Virus record (IMG/VR): IMGVR_UViG_3300013132_005788
Coordinates: 1-64,000 of that record
Direction: 5' to 3' (one strand)
Length of the DNA: 64,000 nucleotides
Origin: a virus
Shown here piece after piece: positions 54,873 through 62,286 of this stretch (the stretch's first letter is position 1; each line of letters opens with the position of its first letter). Both the position numbers and the translations under genes were made by a program. The notes below the pieces were generated by a model. The model saw only the letters and a program-made list of their open reading frames with translations. It was not told where the DNA came from and did no database searches.

Positions 54873-55301
54873 ATGGTTTTAAGATTCACACAATTTGCGG
54901 AAAGAATAAACGAGGGAGCTATCCCAATTTACAGAGGAACATCCCTTCAGCCAGAAAGAAACATTAAAGGAACTTCTATTATGAGCGAATTAAAGGCCGC
55001 TTTGGAACAAATAAAAATGGGACAAATATCTGAAGTTTCCGTTGTTGCAGGAATACCTACTCAAGGAAAAAGAGCACCGGAGTATTTAAAAGATGTGTTT
55101 GCTGCAGCAGGAGTAAATTCTCCGGAGGATATGTACGATGCTAGGGGACAAGAGAGAAATATATTTGTAGATTCTGAATTTATCGTGAAAGGCTTAAATC
55201 CAGAGAAGGGAACTATAATCGGAACCCCATATTCTCTTAGAAGAAAGGGAATAGAGATCGAGATAGATCCAATGGATGTACAGGAAATATTCTATAAGTA
55301 A
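54873..55301 (+). CDS. Unknown protein with capsid-targeting-like leader
   Basis: 142 residues. MVLRFTQFAERINEGAI fits the leader with one extra residue between the second aromatic and the Ile-x-Glu site. The body is alpha/beta (SELKAALEQIKMGQISEVSVVAGI, PEYLKDVFAAAGV, IFVDSEFIVKGL) and ends with EIDPMDVQEIFYK. The sequence IYRGTSL resembles the start of ADP-ribosyltransferase strands, but the required catalytic Glu context is not seen, so I do not claim it. The stop abuts the next gene. Confidence 0.5.
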   Translation: MVLRFTQFAERINEGAIPIYRGTSLQPERNIKGTSIMSELKAALEQIKMGQISEVSVVAGIPTQGKRAPEYLKDVFAAAGVNSPEDMYDARGQERNIFVDSEFIVKGLNPEKGTIIGTPYSLRRKGIEIEIDPMDVQEIFYK

Positions 55302-55679
55302 TTGGAAAACAATATTAAACATAAATCCTCCAATTTTATTCTTTGTAAATTGGGGGATTTTTTATTTACTCTGGAAGTTTGTAGAGACCATGAGAAGGGC
55401 CTTATGGGTAGAAACAATGTTCCACCCAAGGGAGGTATGATATTTTTCTATGATGAACCATCTCAAAGGGATTTTCATATGAAGAATTGTTTAATCGACT
55501 TAGATATAATATTTTGTAAGGATGGAAAAATACAAAAGATATTTCATGAATGTCCTCCTTGCTCGGATAGAGAATGCGACACCTATTCTCATCATGATTC
55601 AGACTGTATTATAGAGCTTCCCGGAGGCTCCTGCGAAAGATATAATCTTAGCGAGGGATTAATATACAGATTTTTTTAG
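55302..55679 (+). CDS. DUF192-family protein
   Basis: 125 residues from a TTG directly after the previous stop. The DUF192 pattern is complete: RDHEKGLMGRNNVPPKGGMIFFY, then HMKNCLIDLDIIFCKDGKIQKI, then ECPPCSDRECDTY and IIELPGGSCERYNLSEG. The family is a small beta-barrel of unknown biochemical role. The start codon is the weakest point, since no ATG exists upstream in frame. It is co-transcribed with the leader-bearing gene before it. Confidence 0.78.
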   Translation: MENNIKHKSSNFILCKLGDFLFTLEVCRDHEKGLMGRNNVPPKGGMIFFYDEPSQRDFHMKNCLIDLDIIFCKDGKIQKIFHECPPCSDRECDTYSHHDSDCIIELPGGSCERYNLSEGLIYRFF

Positions 55680-55696
55680 AAAACCTTTTTGAATTA

Positions 55697-55713
55697 ACAG
55701 CTATAAAAGCTGT
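55697..55713 (+). other. Small hairpin before topoisomerase gene
   Basis: ACAGCT-ATAAA-AGCTGT, a perfect 6-bp stem with a 5-nt loop, 15 nt before the gp39-like ATG. No T run follows, so it is not a standard terminator; it may affect translation or bind a repressor. Confidence 0.4.
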
Positions 55714-55728
55714 CTAACTAGAATTATC

Positions 55729-57525
55729 ATGTTCAAAGAAGAAAAGAAGGAAATCATTGTCCTTAGTGAAAAGGACCACATCAGGCAAAAACCCACAGTA
55801 TATGTTGGATCAGTAAAAGCATCAGAGGAAAAACTCCCGATGATTAAAGGCGGGAGAATTTATATTGAGACGCAAAATATATCAGTTGGACTTTACAAGC
55901 TGTTTGATGAAGTATTCTCAAATTCTCTAGATGAGGCTAAGAGAATGAAGGGAAAAATGAAACTCATAGAGGTTCGGGTTGAAAGCGGGCCAAACAGAAT
56001 GATTATCAGGGATTCTGGTAATGGGTTTTATAAGGGAACTGAAATCAATAAAGTGTCAGGAAAATCCAACATAGAAACAGCAGTTTCTGAATTAAGAGCG
56101 GGATCAAACTTTAGAAATGATGATGTGGAAGAAAGCTTGGTCGGAACCAATGGTATGGGAGTTAGCCTTGTTAATGTTCTTTCTAAAAAATTCAAGATAA
56201 TCACCACAAATGATAAATTTTACTATGAACAGGAATGGGATGATTATAATGTTACCCCTGCGATAATCAAAAAGAATACTGGCGAATTTCAGAAGGGAAC
56301 CGAGGTTTCATTCCAACCTCTGTGTTCTGTTTTTAGTCCATGTAAGTGGGACAAGGATATCCTAACCTCAACATTAACATTTAAGAGAGACCTGATCAGA
56401 AAGGACCCAGAGATATCCAAACTAGAAATCAAATTCTATTGGGATGACCAAGAGGTAAAACTTCCCGATAGTATTTTTGGTAAGGAATCGTATCTTATAG
56501 AAACACCAATAGGTCAGATTGCAATATGGGAAAAATACGAGGGAAGCGGATCTATTAGTTTTGTCAACTCTGCAATGTGTAGCGGAATACATCAAAAGAT
56601 ATTCAATGATTTCATCAATGAAAAATTGGACGACACGCTAGGACATCATTTCTATGACACGTATATCACACTAAATCTACCTCCTAAGGCAGTTAGATTT
56701 GGGGATCAGAATAAAACAAAGTTCGTCTCCCAGAGAGAAGAGGTTGAACCATTTATCTCTAGAAATTTTGGTAACAAGATTCAGGCATTCTTTAAGACCA
56801 CTTTATTTGAATTCATTAAGAAAAAAGTAGAGGAGAGAAGAAACGACGGATTTGTGAAGAAATTAAAGGCGGAAAAAAGAAAGGTCAATCTCAAAAATTC
56901 TCATAAGTATTTTCCCGCAGATAGAAGTAATGCGGAGAACCTATTTATTGTGGAAGGACTTTCTGCGATGGGATCTATTCTACAGAAAAGAAATCCCAAG
57001 GATGATGGCGTTTATGCACTCAAGGGTAAAATCAAGAATTGTAAAACGATTGGGGATCTTTCGGAGAATAAAGAGATCCTTGAACTTATGCACATTCTTG
57101 GACTAGATCCAACTATTAAATCAGGGACACTGAGCGGCTATAAAAAAGCTGTGATATCAACCGATGCAGATCCTGATGGAGCTCACATAACTTCTTTGAT
57201 TATAAATCTTTTCCATAAATGGTTTCCTCAGGTTGTAAGAAGCGGACAGCTCATGATTCTCAGAACACCCTTGGTTTCAACCGGTGATGGAAAAAGAAGA
57301 AAATATTATTTTGATCTCGATGATTTCAAGAAGAACCATAAAAATGGATCGGGCCCTATTAGATATTTAAAGGGATTGGGATCTCTTTCCCCAGAGGATT
57401 GGGAATATGTGATGTCCAATAAGGACCTAATTTCCATAACAAATTCATCAGAGGATGATAAATACTTAGAAATGGCCTTTGGTGATTCGTCGGATCTCAG
57501 AAAGAAATGGCTTTCTGGTTCCTAA
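55729..57525 (+). CDS. 39: DNA topoisomerase II large subunit (gp39/gp60-type)
   Basis: 598 residues in one chain, combining what T4 splits between gp39 and gp60. The GHKL ATPase has EVFSNSLDEAKR (Asn ligand), IIRDSGNGF and LVGTNGMGVSLVNVLS. The transducer and the TOPRIM domain follow: LFIVEGLSAMGSI and STDADPDGAHITSLI (metal-binding Asp residues). There is no long C-terminal GyrB-type tail. With the gp52-like subunit at 62287 it relaxes supercoils ahead of phage replication forks. Confidence 0.92.
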   Translation: MFKEEKKEIIVLSEKDHIRQKPTVYVGSVKASEEKLPMIKGGRIYIETQNISVGLYKLFDEVFSNSLDEAKRMKGKMKLIEVRVESGPNRMIIRDSGNGFYKGTEINKVSGKSNIETAVSELRAGSNFRNDDVEESLVGTNGMGVSLVNVLSKKFKIITTNDKFYYEQEWDDYNVTPAIIKKNTGEFQKGTEVSFQPLCSVFSPCKWDKDILTSTLTFKRDLIRKDPEISKLEIKFYWDDQEVKLPDSIFGKESYLIETPIGQIAIWEKYEGSGSISFVNSAMCSGIHQKIFNDFINEKLDDTLGHHFYDTYITLNLPPKAVRFGDQNKTKFVSQREEVEPFISRNFGNKIQAFFKTTLFEFIKKKVEERRNDGFVKKLKAEKRKVNLKNSHKYFPADRSNAENLFIVEGLSAMGSILQKRNPKDDGVYALKGKIKNCKTIGDLSENKEILELMHILGLDPTIKSGTLSGYKKAVISTDADPDGAHITSLIINLFHKWFPQVVRSGQLMILRTPLVSTGDGKRRKYYFDLDDFKKNHKNGSGPIRYLKGLGSLSPEDWEYVMSNKDLISITNSSEDDKYLEMAFGDSSDLRKKWLSGS

Positions 57526-57539
57526 GTTATTTTCGAAGG

Positions 57540-57547
57540 GATATATA
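57540..57547 (+). promoter_or_regulatory. GATATATA late-promoter-like octamer (first of two)
   Basis: Exact octamer 14 nt after the topoisomerase stop and 23 nt before the next ATG; paired with a second copy 16 nt further on. Confidence 0.55.
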
Positions 57548-57555
57548 CTTATCTA

Positions 57556-57563
57556 GATATATA
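57556..57563 (+). promoter_or_regulatory. GATATATA late-promoter-like octamer (second of two)
   Basis: Second exact copy, 7 nt before the ATG of the ParB-like gene. Two copies in one 45-nt gap argue against chance. Confidence 0.5.
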
Positions 57564-57570
57564 CAATAAG

Positions 57571-58296
57571 ATGCTGAAGAGATTAAAAGATTTCGTTTTT
57601 GAGCAAGAAGAGTCGGCTTCGGTCGGTGCTTCAGGTAAGCTCTCAATAAAATGGCTCAAGCCCGACCTAGCAGAGGAAGTTGAGTCATATGACGATGCTG
57701 CAAGGATTGAATTTTACCAGCATAATATAGATATACCCAATAAGGACGTAAGCAAAGTTGCTGCAAGATCAACTAAATTTTATAAATACCTTATTGAGCC
57801 ATTTAAGAAAGGCGAATTAAAAACACTTCCAACCACATCTGATGACGAATTTCAGGTGACTAAAATTCAAAATTTGATGCACTATGAATTCGAAAACATC
57901 TCAGCAGGTGCTTATGGAAGAACATATGCTGATGTGATTAATCAAATGGCGGAGGATCTAAAATCGGGAGGCAGTTTAAATTTGCCGGCCCCGATCGTAA
58001 TTAGATTCATCAACTTTGGCGAAACTAGAAGATCATCAGAGGCAAGTTATTATTTGTTTTCTGGTAACAGAAGAATAAATCTAGCTCTTCATTACGGAAT
58101 ACCCATTAAAGTCTGGGTTGTTGATTTAATTCCATCCAGAAGGGACGTAAGAGAATTTGCAGAAAAATCAGGAATTATGTCTAAAGGATCAGAATCATTT
58201 AAGGAATTTCTGAGAGGCAAAACTGGAAAAGAGACAATCGACGATCTCACTGCAAGAGAAAGATTCAGAGTTATTCAAGGACTCAAGGAAATTTAA
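57571..58296 (+). CDS. ParB/Srx-fold-like protein with capsid-targeting-like leader
   Basis: 241 residues. The N-terminus MLKRLKDFVFEQEESAS is a shortened leader ending Val-Phe-Glu. Residues ~145-195 resemble the ParB-type nuclease/CTPase fold: PAPIVIRFINFG, then YYLFSGNRRINLALHYGIPIKVWVV, containing the G-x-R-R box. Preceding helices (YADVINQMAEDLKSGG) fit as well. ParB-like domains bind CTP or cut DNA. The leader suggests packaging. The fold call is moderate; activity is unknown. Confidence 0.55.
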   Translation: MLKRLKDFVFEQEESASVGASGKLSIKWLKPDLAEEVESYDDAARIEFYQHNIDIPNKDVSKVAARSTKFYKYLIEPFKKGELKTLPTTSDDEFQVTKIQNLMHYEFENISAGAYGRTYADVINQMAEDLKSGGSLNLPAPIVIRFINFGETRRSSEASYYLFSGNRRINLALHYGIPIKVWVVDLIPSRRDVREFAEKSGIMSKGSESFKEFLRGKTGKETIDDLTARERFRVIQGLKEI

Positions 58297-58332
58297 TTTT
58301 TTATTTTGGATTATTTTTATTACCTTTGATCT

Positions 58333-59265
58333 ATGGATCACAGTAAAAATAATTTTGGATATTGCTGTCTGTGTCTTTCCCTTGAGAATCAGGGGATTAC
58401 AACTAACAGAGGAATGGTTAAAAAAACTTTTCTGGAAAAAGGAATCTCATATGCTGCTGAGCTTGCTCTTAAAAATACTGAGGACCTGATAAAGATTATA
58501 GAATGGAACATTTCACAGGGAATTAAAATGTATAGAATGAGCTCTGATATGTTCCCTTGGTGTTCTGAATATGAAATATCAGACCTTCCCCGTTTTGATT
58601 TGATTGCAGGAAATCTTAAAAAAGCCGGGGATCTAGCAATGGGTTCTAATTTAAGACTTAGCTTCCATCCATCACCATATTGCGTTATTGCTTCACAGAA
58701 CCCAGATGTGGTGACTAAATCAATTAAGGAGCTTCGTCAGCACGGAGAGATTATGAATTTTATGGGTCTACCACAGAACCATTTTTATCCCATAAATATC
58801 CACGTTAACACTTCTAAGCCTTCCAAGGAGGAATCAGCTTCTAGATTTTGCAGGGAATTTCAGGGGCTTCCTGAATTTGTCAAAAGTAGACTCGTTATAG
58901 AGAATGACGATAAAAAATCACTTTTTACTCCTAATGAGCTTTACTCCCTTCTGCATGAAAATATAGGAATCCCTATAACATTTGATTTCCTTCACTATAA
59001 ATGTAATCCTGATGTGGATTCTACTGAAGAGGATTCTTTAAGAAAATGCCTTTCGACCTGGCCGGATGGTATTGTTCCTCTGACTCACTACTCCGATTCT
59101 AAAAAGATCTATGAGGATGCAAGCGCCAAGGAATTATCTCATACTGATTGGATATACAATAAGATAGAGACGTATGGCTTGGAGTTTTCTATCGAGCTCG
59201 AAGTCAAGATGAAGGATCTGGCACTATTAAAATACCTCCAGGATTTCCATTCCGATTCCCTGTAA
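58333..59265 (+). CDS. uvsE: UV damage endonuclease (UvdE/UvsE)
   Basis: 310 residues, TIM-barrel AP-endonuclease-like family. Signature segments are visible: FGYCCLCLSL at the start, IKMYRMSSDMFPW, LRLSFHPSPYCVI, INIHVNTSKPSKEES, RLVIENDD and ITFDFLHYKCNPD, which supply the metal-binding His, Glu and Asp residues. The enzyme nicks DNA 5' of UV photoproducts. T4 uses DenV instead. Together with the MBD4-like glycosylase it suggests that the phage meets sunlight or DNA-damage stress. Confidence 0.88.
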   Translation: MDHSKNNFGYCCLCLSLENQGITTNRGMVKKTFLEKGISYAAELALKNTEDLIKIIEWNISQGIKMYRMSSDMFPWCSEYEISDLPRFDLIAGNLKKAGDLAMGSNLRLSFHPSPYCVIASQNPDVVTKSIKELRQHGEIMNFMGLPQNHFYPINIHVNTSKPSKEESASRFCREFQGLPEFVKSRLVIENDDKKSLFTPNELYSLLHENIGIPITFDFLHYKCNPDVDSTEEDSLRKCLSTWPDGIVPLTHYSDSKKIYEDASAKELSHTDWIYNKIETYGLEFSIELEVKMKDLALLKYLQDFHSDSL

Positions 59266-59314
59266 TGAAAACTATTGGATAAATAGTACTATAATAGATT
59301 AAAAAATCAAAAGA

Positions 59315-59518
59315 ATGAAAAATCAAGAAATCGACGCAACTAAAGCTACTGTTACTCCAGACGAGGAAATGATGCTGAACGTTTTATCCTCTGTTATTGG
59401 ATATGGATTTAATAAAGAATCTATGGCGGAAGATATTAAAGCTGGAAAATTAAAGCCTTCGGAAATAGTTGCAAATCCCACAATTTTGGAGAAATATAGG
59501 ATCTCCAATAATGCCTAA
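59315..59518 (+). CDS. Small hypothetical protein
   Basis: 67 residues beginning MKNQEIDATKATVTPDEEMM, then a helical segment (LNVLSSVIGYGFNKESMAEDIKAG) and PSEIVANPTILEKYRISNNA. ATG follows AAAAAATCAAAAGA, an A-rich leader. It overlaps the next gene by 8 nt. No family recognised. Confidence 0.5.
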   Translation: MKNQEIDATKATVTPDEEMMLNVLSSVIGYGFNKESMAEDIKAGKLKPSEIVANPTILEKYRISNNA

Positions 59519-59723
59519 CATAAAGCCGATTAAAATAGAGGATGCGTTACAGTCGTGTCTTTTCAGCTATTGTTCATCGGAAAATCCCAGATTTGTAAGT
59601 CTGGTTAGGAGCGAAGGAAAAAGTATCCTTTCTTTTATGCTTCCCTATTGGGAAAAGAAAGAAGAATATGAAAAGTGCTCTATAATACTTTCTAAAATTA
59701 AAGCTTACTATGAAATGGATTAA
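59511..59723 (+). CDS. Small hypothetical protein
   Basis: 70 residues from ATG 59511 (MPNIKPIKIEDALQSCLF); an in-frame ATG at 59469 would overlap the previous gene by 50 nt and is less likely. Helical and charged ([23 protein letters not shown]). It overlaps the following membrane peptide gene by 14 nt. No family recognised. Confidence 0.45.
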   Translation: MPNIKPIKIEDALQSCLFSYCSSENPRFVSLVRSEGKSILSFMLPYWEKKEEYEKCSIILSKIKAYYEMD

Positions 59724-59850
59724 AGGTGTTGCTGCAATTATCTCTATGGGATTATTCTTGGCTGCAGTGTCTCTCACTTTCTTTTTTCTTTGGATTGATA
59801 ATTTCTTAGGTATGGTAGTTAATTACATATCAGGAAGAAGGAGAAGATGA
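59710..59850 (+). CDS. 46-aa single-span membrane protein
   Basis: A short gene overlapping both neighbours (14 nt before, 4 nt ATGA with dnaJ). The product [20 protein letters not shown] continues with [10 protein letters not shown], one clear hydrophobic helix, and ends in Arg-rich SGRRRR. Tight overlaps argue that it is translated. A small holin-like or DnaJ-associated membrane peptide is possible; nothing decides it. Confidence 0.5.
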   Translation: MKWIKGVAAIISMGLFLAAVSLTFFFLWIDNFLGMVVNYISGRRRR

Positions 59851-60869
59851 AGAATTATTACGAAATATTAGGTGTGCAGAAAAATGCCACGGATGATGAA
59901 TTAAAAAAGGCCTATCGAAAATTAGCTTTGCAATATCATCCTGATAAGAACCCCGGAACCGAAGATAAATTCAAGGAGGTAGCGGAGGCTTATGAGACTC
60001 TCTCCAATCCAGAAAAGAGGAAAAAATATGACAATCCTCTGCGAGGATTTAGCGGTGGATTTGAAGGATTTGATTCGGCATATTCTGATTTATTTAATCA
60101 GTGGAACTCGAGAAACTCCAAAATAAGAAGCAAGGGTCAGAGCCTGAGCATTTACATTCAATTAGGTATAGACGATTCAATCACCGGGATCTCAAAAAAA
60201 ATCAGGCTAAAGAGAAAAGTCAGATGTAAACCTTGTGGCGGAAACGGATCCCTAAATGGATCATCATTTCAGTCCTGCGGAGAGTGTAATGGTAGGGGAA
60301 TGGTGGATGCCTACAGTAATAGGGGATTTGTTCAGATGATACAGACCGTGGCATGTCCCAAATGCCAGGGAAAGGGAAAGGTTATACTGGAGGGATGCGA
60401 TACATGTCTCTCCTCTGGACTTGCCGACATGGAAGATGTGATAGAAGTTAATATTCCTGCTGGAGCAGTTGAGGGAATGCAGTTTCAGGTGCACGGTAAG
60501 GGAAATGAAGATCCTATGGGTGGAGATAATGGGGATTTAATAGTGAACGTGAGGGAACTAAAAGATGCTAGATTTCAAAGGATAGGAAATAATATACAGA
60601 CGTCTAAGATAATATCTTTTATTGACGCTTGTGTGGGAACAACATTGGATGTGGAGCTTCCGCTTAATGAGAAAGCAACGATATCGGTGGATCCTGGAAC
60701 AAAATCAGGCACTATTCTCAAATTCACGGGCAAAGGAATTCCTCATTTAGGTATTGGAATAAAAGGAGATTTTTTGGTTGAGGTTAAAATACATGTTCCT
60801 GATAACCTCTCCGATGGGCAAAAAGAAATACTAGAAAAACTTAAACAAATTGATTTTATTTTACCATGA
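59847..60869 (+). CDS. dnaJ: DnaJ (Hsp40) co-chaperone
   Basis: 340 residues. J domain at 1-65 with HPD at 31-33 ([12 protein letters not shown]). A short Gly/Phe segment follows. The zinc domain has [24 protein letters not shown] and a degenerate fourth unit CDTCLSSG. Two C-terminal beta domains follow ([47 protein letters not shown]). It would direct host DnaK to phage proteins during assembly or replication. It overlaps the DUF1360 gene by 4 nt. Confidence 0.92.
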   Translation: MKNYYEILGVQKNATDDELKKAYRKLALQYHPDKNPGTEDKFKEVAEAYETLSNPEKRKKYDNPLRGFSGGFEGFDSAYSDLFNQWNSRNSKIRSKGQSLSIYIQLGIDDSITGISKKIRLKRKVRCKPCGGNGSLNGSSFQSCGECNGRGMVDAYSNRGFVQMIQTVACPKCQGKGKVILEGCDTCLSSGLADMEDVIEVNIPAGAVEGMQFQVHGKGNEDPMGGDNGDLIVNVRELKDARFQRIGNNIQTSKIISFIDACVGTTLDVELPLNEKATISVDPGTKSGTILKFTGKGIPHLGIGIKGDFLVEVKIHVPDNLSDGQKEILEKLKQIDFILP

Positions 60870-61165
60870 TTTCACTATTGACATTTATTCTTTCCTGTTG
60901 GGGGCTAACCCATATTATCGTTTCGGGTAAAATATTGGACGATATAAGAAATTACATCATAGTTAAAAGCCAATTTTTAGGAGATCTCATAACATGTCAT
61001 CAGTGTACTGGACTTTGGATTGGTATGGCTTTGAGTTTTTTGTTTCCTAATCTTCATGATGTTATTCCCAGATTCGGGTTTATATTATATGGATTTATTT
61101 CGTCCGGGTCCTGTTCCCTAATTATTTCGGTAATTTACATGATGAGTAGAGTTGGAAGAAATTGA
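60866..61165 (+). CDS. DUF1360-family membrane protein
   Basis: 99 residues with three hydrophobic segments: [28 protein letters not shown] and [33 protein letters not shown] is the DUF1360 hallmark (C-x-x-C-x-G-x-W). Known from Bacillus spores and from phages; role unknown. Coupled to dnaJ through ATGA. Confidence 0.72.
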   Translation: MISLLTFILSCWGLTHIIVSGKILDDIRNYIIVKSQFLGDLITCHQCTGLWIGMALSFLFPNLHDVIPRFGFILYGFISSGSCSLIISVIYMMSRVGRN

Positions 61166-61171
61166 TATATA
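61164..61171 (+). promoter_or_regulatory. GATATATA late-promoter-like octamer
   Basis: Exact octamer beginning at the end of the DUF1360 stop codon and 13 nt before the TTG start of a leader-bearing gene. Confidence 0.55.
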
Positions 61172-61184
61172 GAAGAAAAAAATC

Positions 61185-62225
61185 TTGAAGAACCTAAAGA
61201 ATTTTTACCAATTTGTAATAGAACAGGAAGATAGTTCCAAGATAGAAACTGATGCTCAAGTTAAGAGCAGAATTGCTAAGGCACTGGTTGGGTCTCTATT
61301 TGGAGCTGATGTTAGTACGGCTGGAGTGGACGCCATGATTGACGATACCAAAGAGACTAAAGGTTCTCTTCCCTACAGAGGATGCAGCAGATCAACTCCA
61401 TATCAGATAAGCAATAAAGAATTGCCAGTTTCATTTTTTTCGGGAGTGATGGATAATCTCCAGAAGAAACAAAATCTAGATTACTCTATGGCATTGGAAG
61501 ACCTTAAGGGTAAAAAATCCATCATAGTTGGGATAAGAAATAAGCTCAGTGTGAAGAAATCTGAAGGAGACGCTTTCTGTGATGTTCTATATTTTATTCC
61601 AGAAAATGCTAATCCAACTGATATGATCTCCCCTTATCAGATCACAACTTGTCCTTCATTGTCATATTACGGCGATAAGCCTCTTTCTGCTTCAGGGACT
61701 GCTATTAAAGCACCAGGTGATTCACTATACATATTGGCAAATCATAAACTTGAGCATGGAACATATAAGATGTTTCTAGAAGGAGAGCCAACAAAATTTT
61801 ATAGATATAATAAGGGAATAAAACAATTCGACACATATAAACCTGGACAGCTTCAGCAGGAATATATAGGTCTTCTGATTCACAGATCATCTTCATCGAA
61901 AGGAGTTTGTGTTGGCCCGTGGTCAGGAGGATGTCAAGTTTTTGATGAAAAGTCTAAATTTGATGAGTTTATTAAAAAAGCTGAAGCCCAATCATCAAAT
62001 CAGGGCAGATTCTATTATGCCTTAATTGAATTGGATTCGATATCTGATGATGATTTTTCCAAACTTTCGAAGGGAGAAGATTTAGTTGCTAGCGCTGAAG
62101 GGACAGATGTAAAGGATCAAGGAGATAAGAAGGAAAAAAGAGCGAAGAAAAAAATTAAAAAAAGCAAGCCGGAAGAAAAGGGATTCGTAGCAAAGACTAA
62201 AGAATTCTTTGGATTCTCTTCTTAA
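61185..62225 (+). CDS. Protein with capsid-targeting-like leader and possible L,D-transpeptidase-like motif
   Basis: 346 residues from a TTG; the leader MKNLKNFYQFVIEQEDS supports this start. The body (~60-290) includes IGLLIHRSSSSKGVCVGPWS followed by GGCQVFDEKSKFDEF. The His ... Ser-x-Gly-Cys spacing recalls the catalytic His/Cys of L,D-transpeptidases and related peptidoglycan enzymes, though it is not exact. The C-terminus is a Lys-rich helix (KKEKRAKKKIKKSKPEEKG), fitting DNA contact in a head. It could be an ejected cell-wall enzyme. The leader is clear, the enzyme call tentative. Confidence 0.5.
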   Translation: MKNLKNFYQFVIEQEDSSKIETDAQVKSRIAKALVGSLFGADVSTAGVDAMIDDTKETKGSLPYRGCSRSTPYQISNKELPVSFFSGVMDNLQKKQNLDYSMALEDLKGKKSIIVGIRNKLSVKKSEGDAFCDVLYFIPENANPTDMISPYQITTCPSLSYYGDKPLSASGTAIKAPGDSLYILANHKLEHGTYKMFLEGEPTKFYRYNKGIKQFDTYKPGQLQQEYIGLLIHRSSSSKGVCVGPWSGGCQVFDEKSKFDEFIKKAEAQSSNQGRFYYALIELDSISDDDFSKLSKGEDLVASAEGTDVKDQGDKKEKRAKKKIKKSKPEEKGFVAKTKEFFGFSS

Positions 62226-62286
62226 TCTTATCAATTACAAGAAACTTTACTGGTTTTTTGCTCTAAAATCTTAAAAAGATAAGATA

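Noticed and set aside
54873-55301. ADP-ribosyltransferase (Alt-like) reading of IYRGTSL
   Set aside because: Only the first short motif is present; no STS strand or catalytic E-x-E is seen, and 142 residues is short for the family.
58305-58328. Bacteroidetes-type promoter (TTTG ... TACCTTTG) before the UvdE gene
   Set aside because: The spacer between the two elements is 12 nt, not the 17-20 usually seen, and the start point would fall at the start codon.
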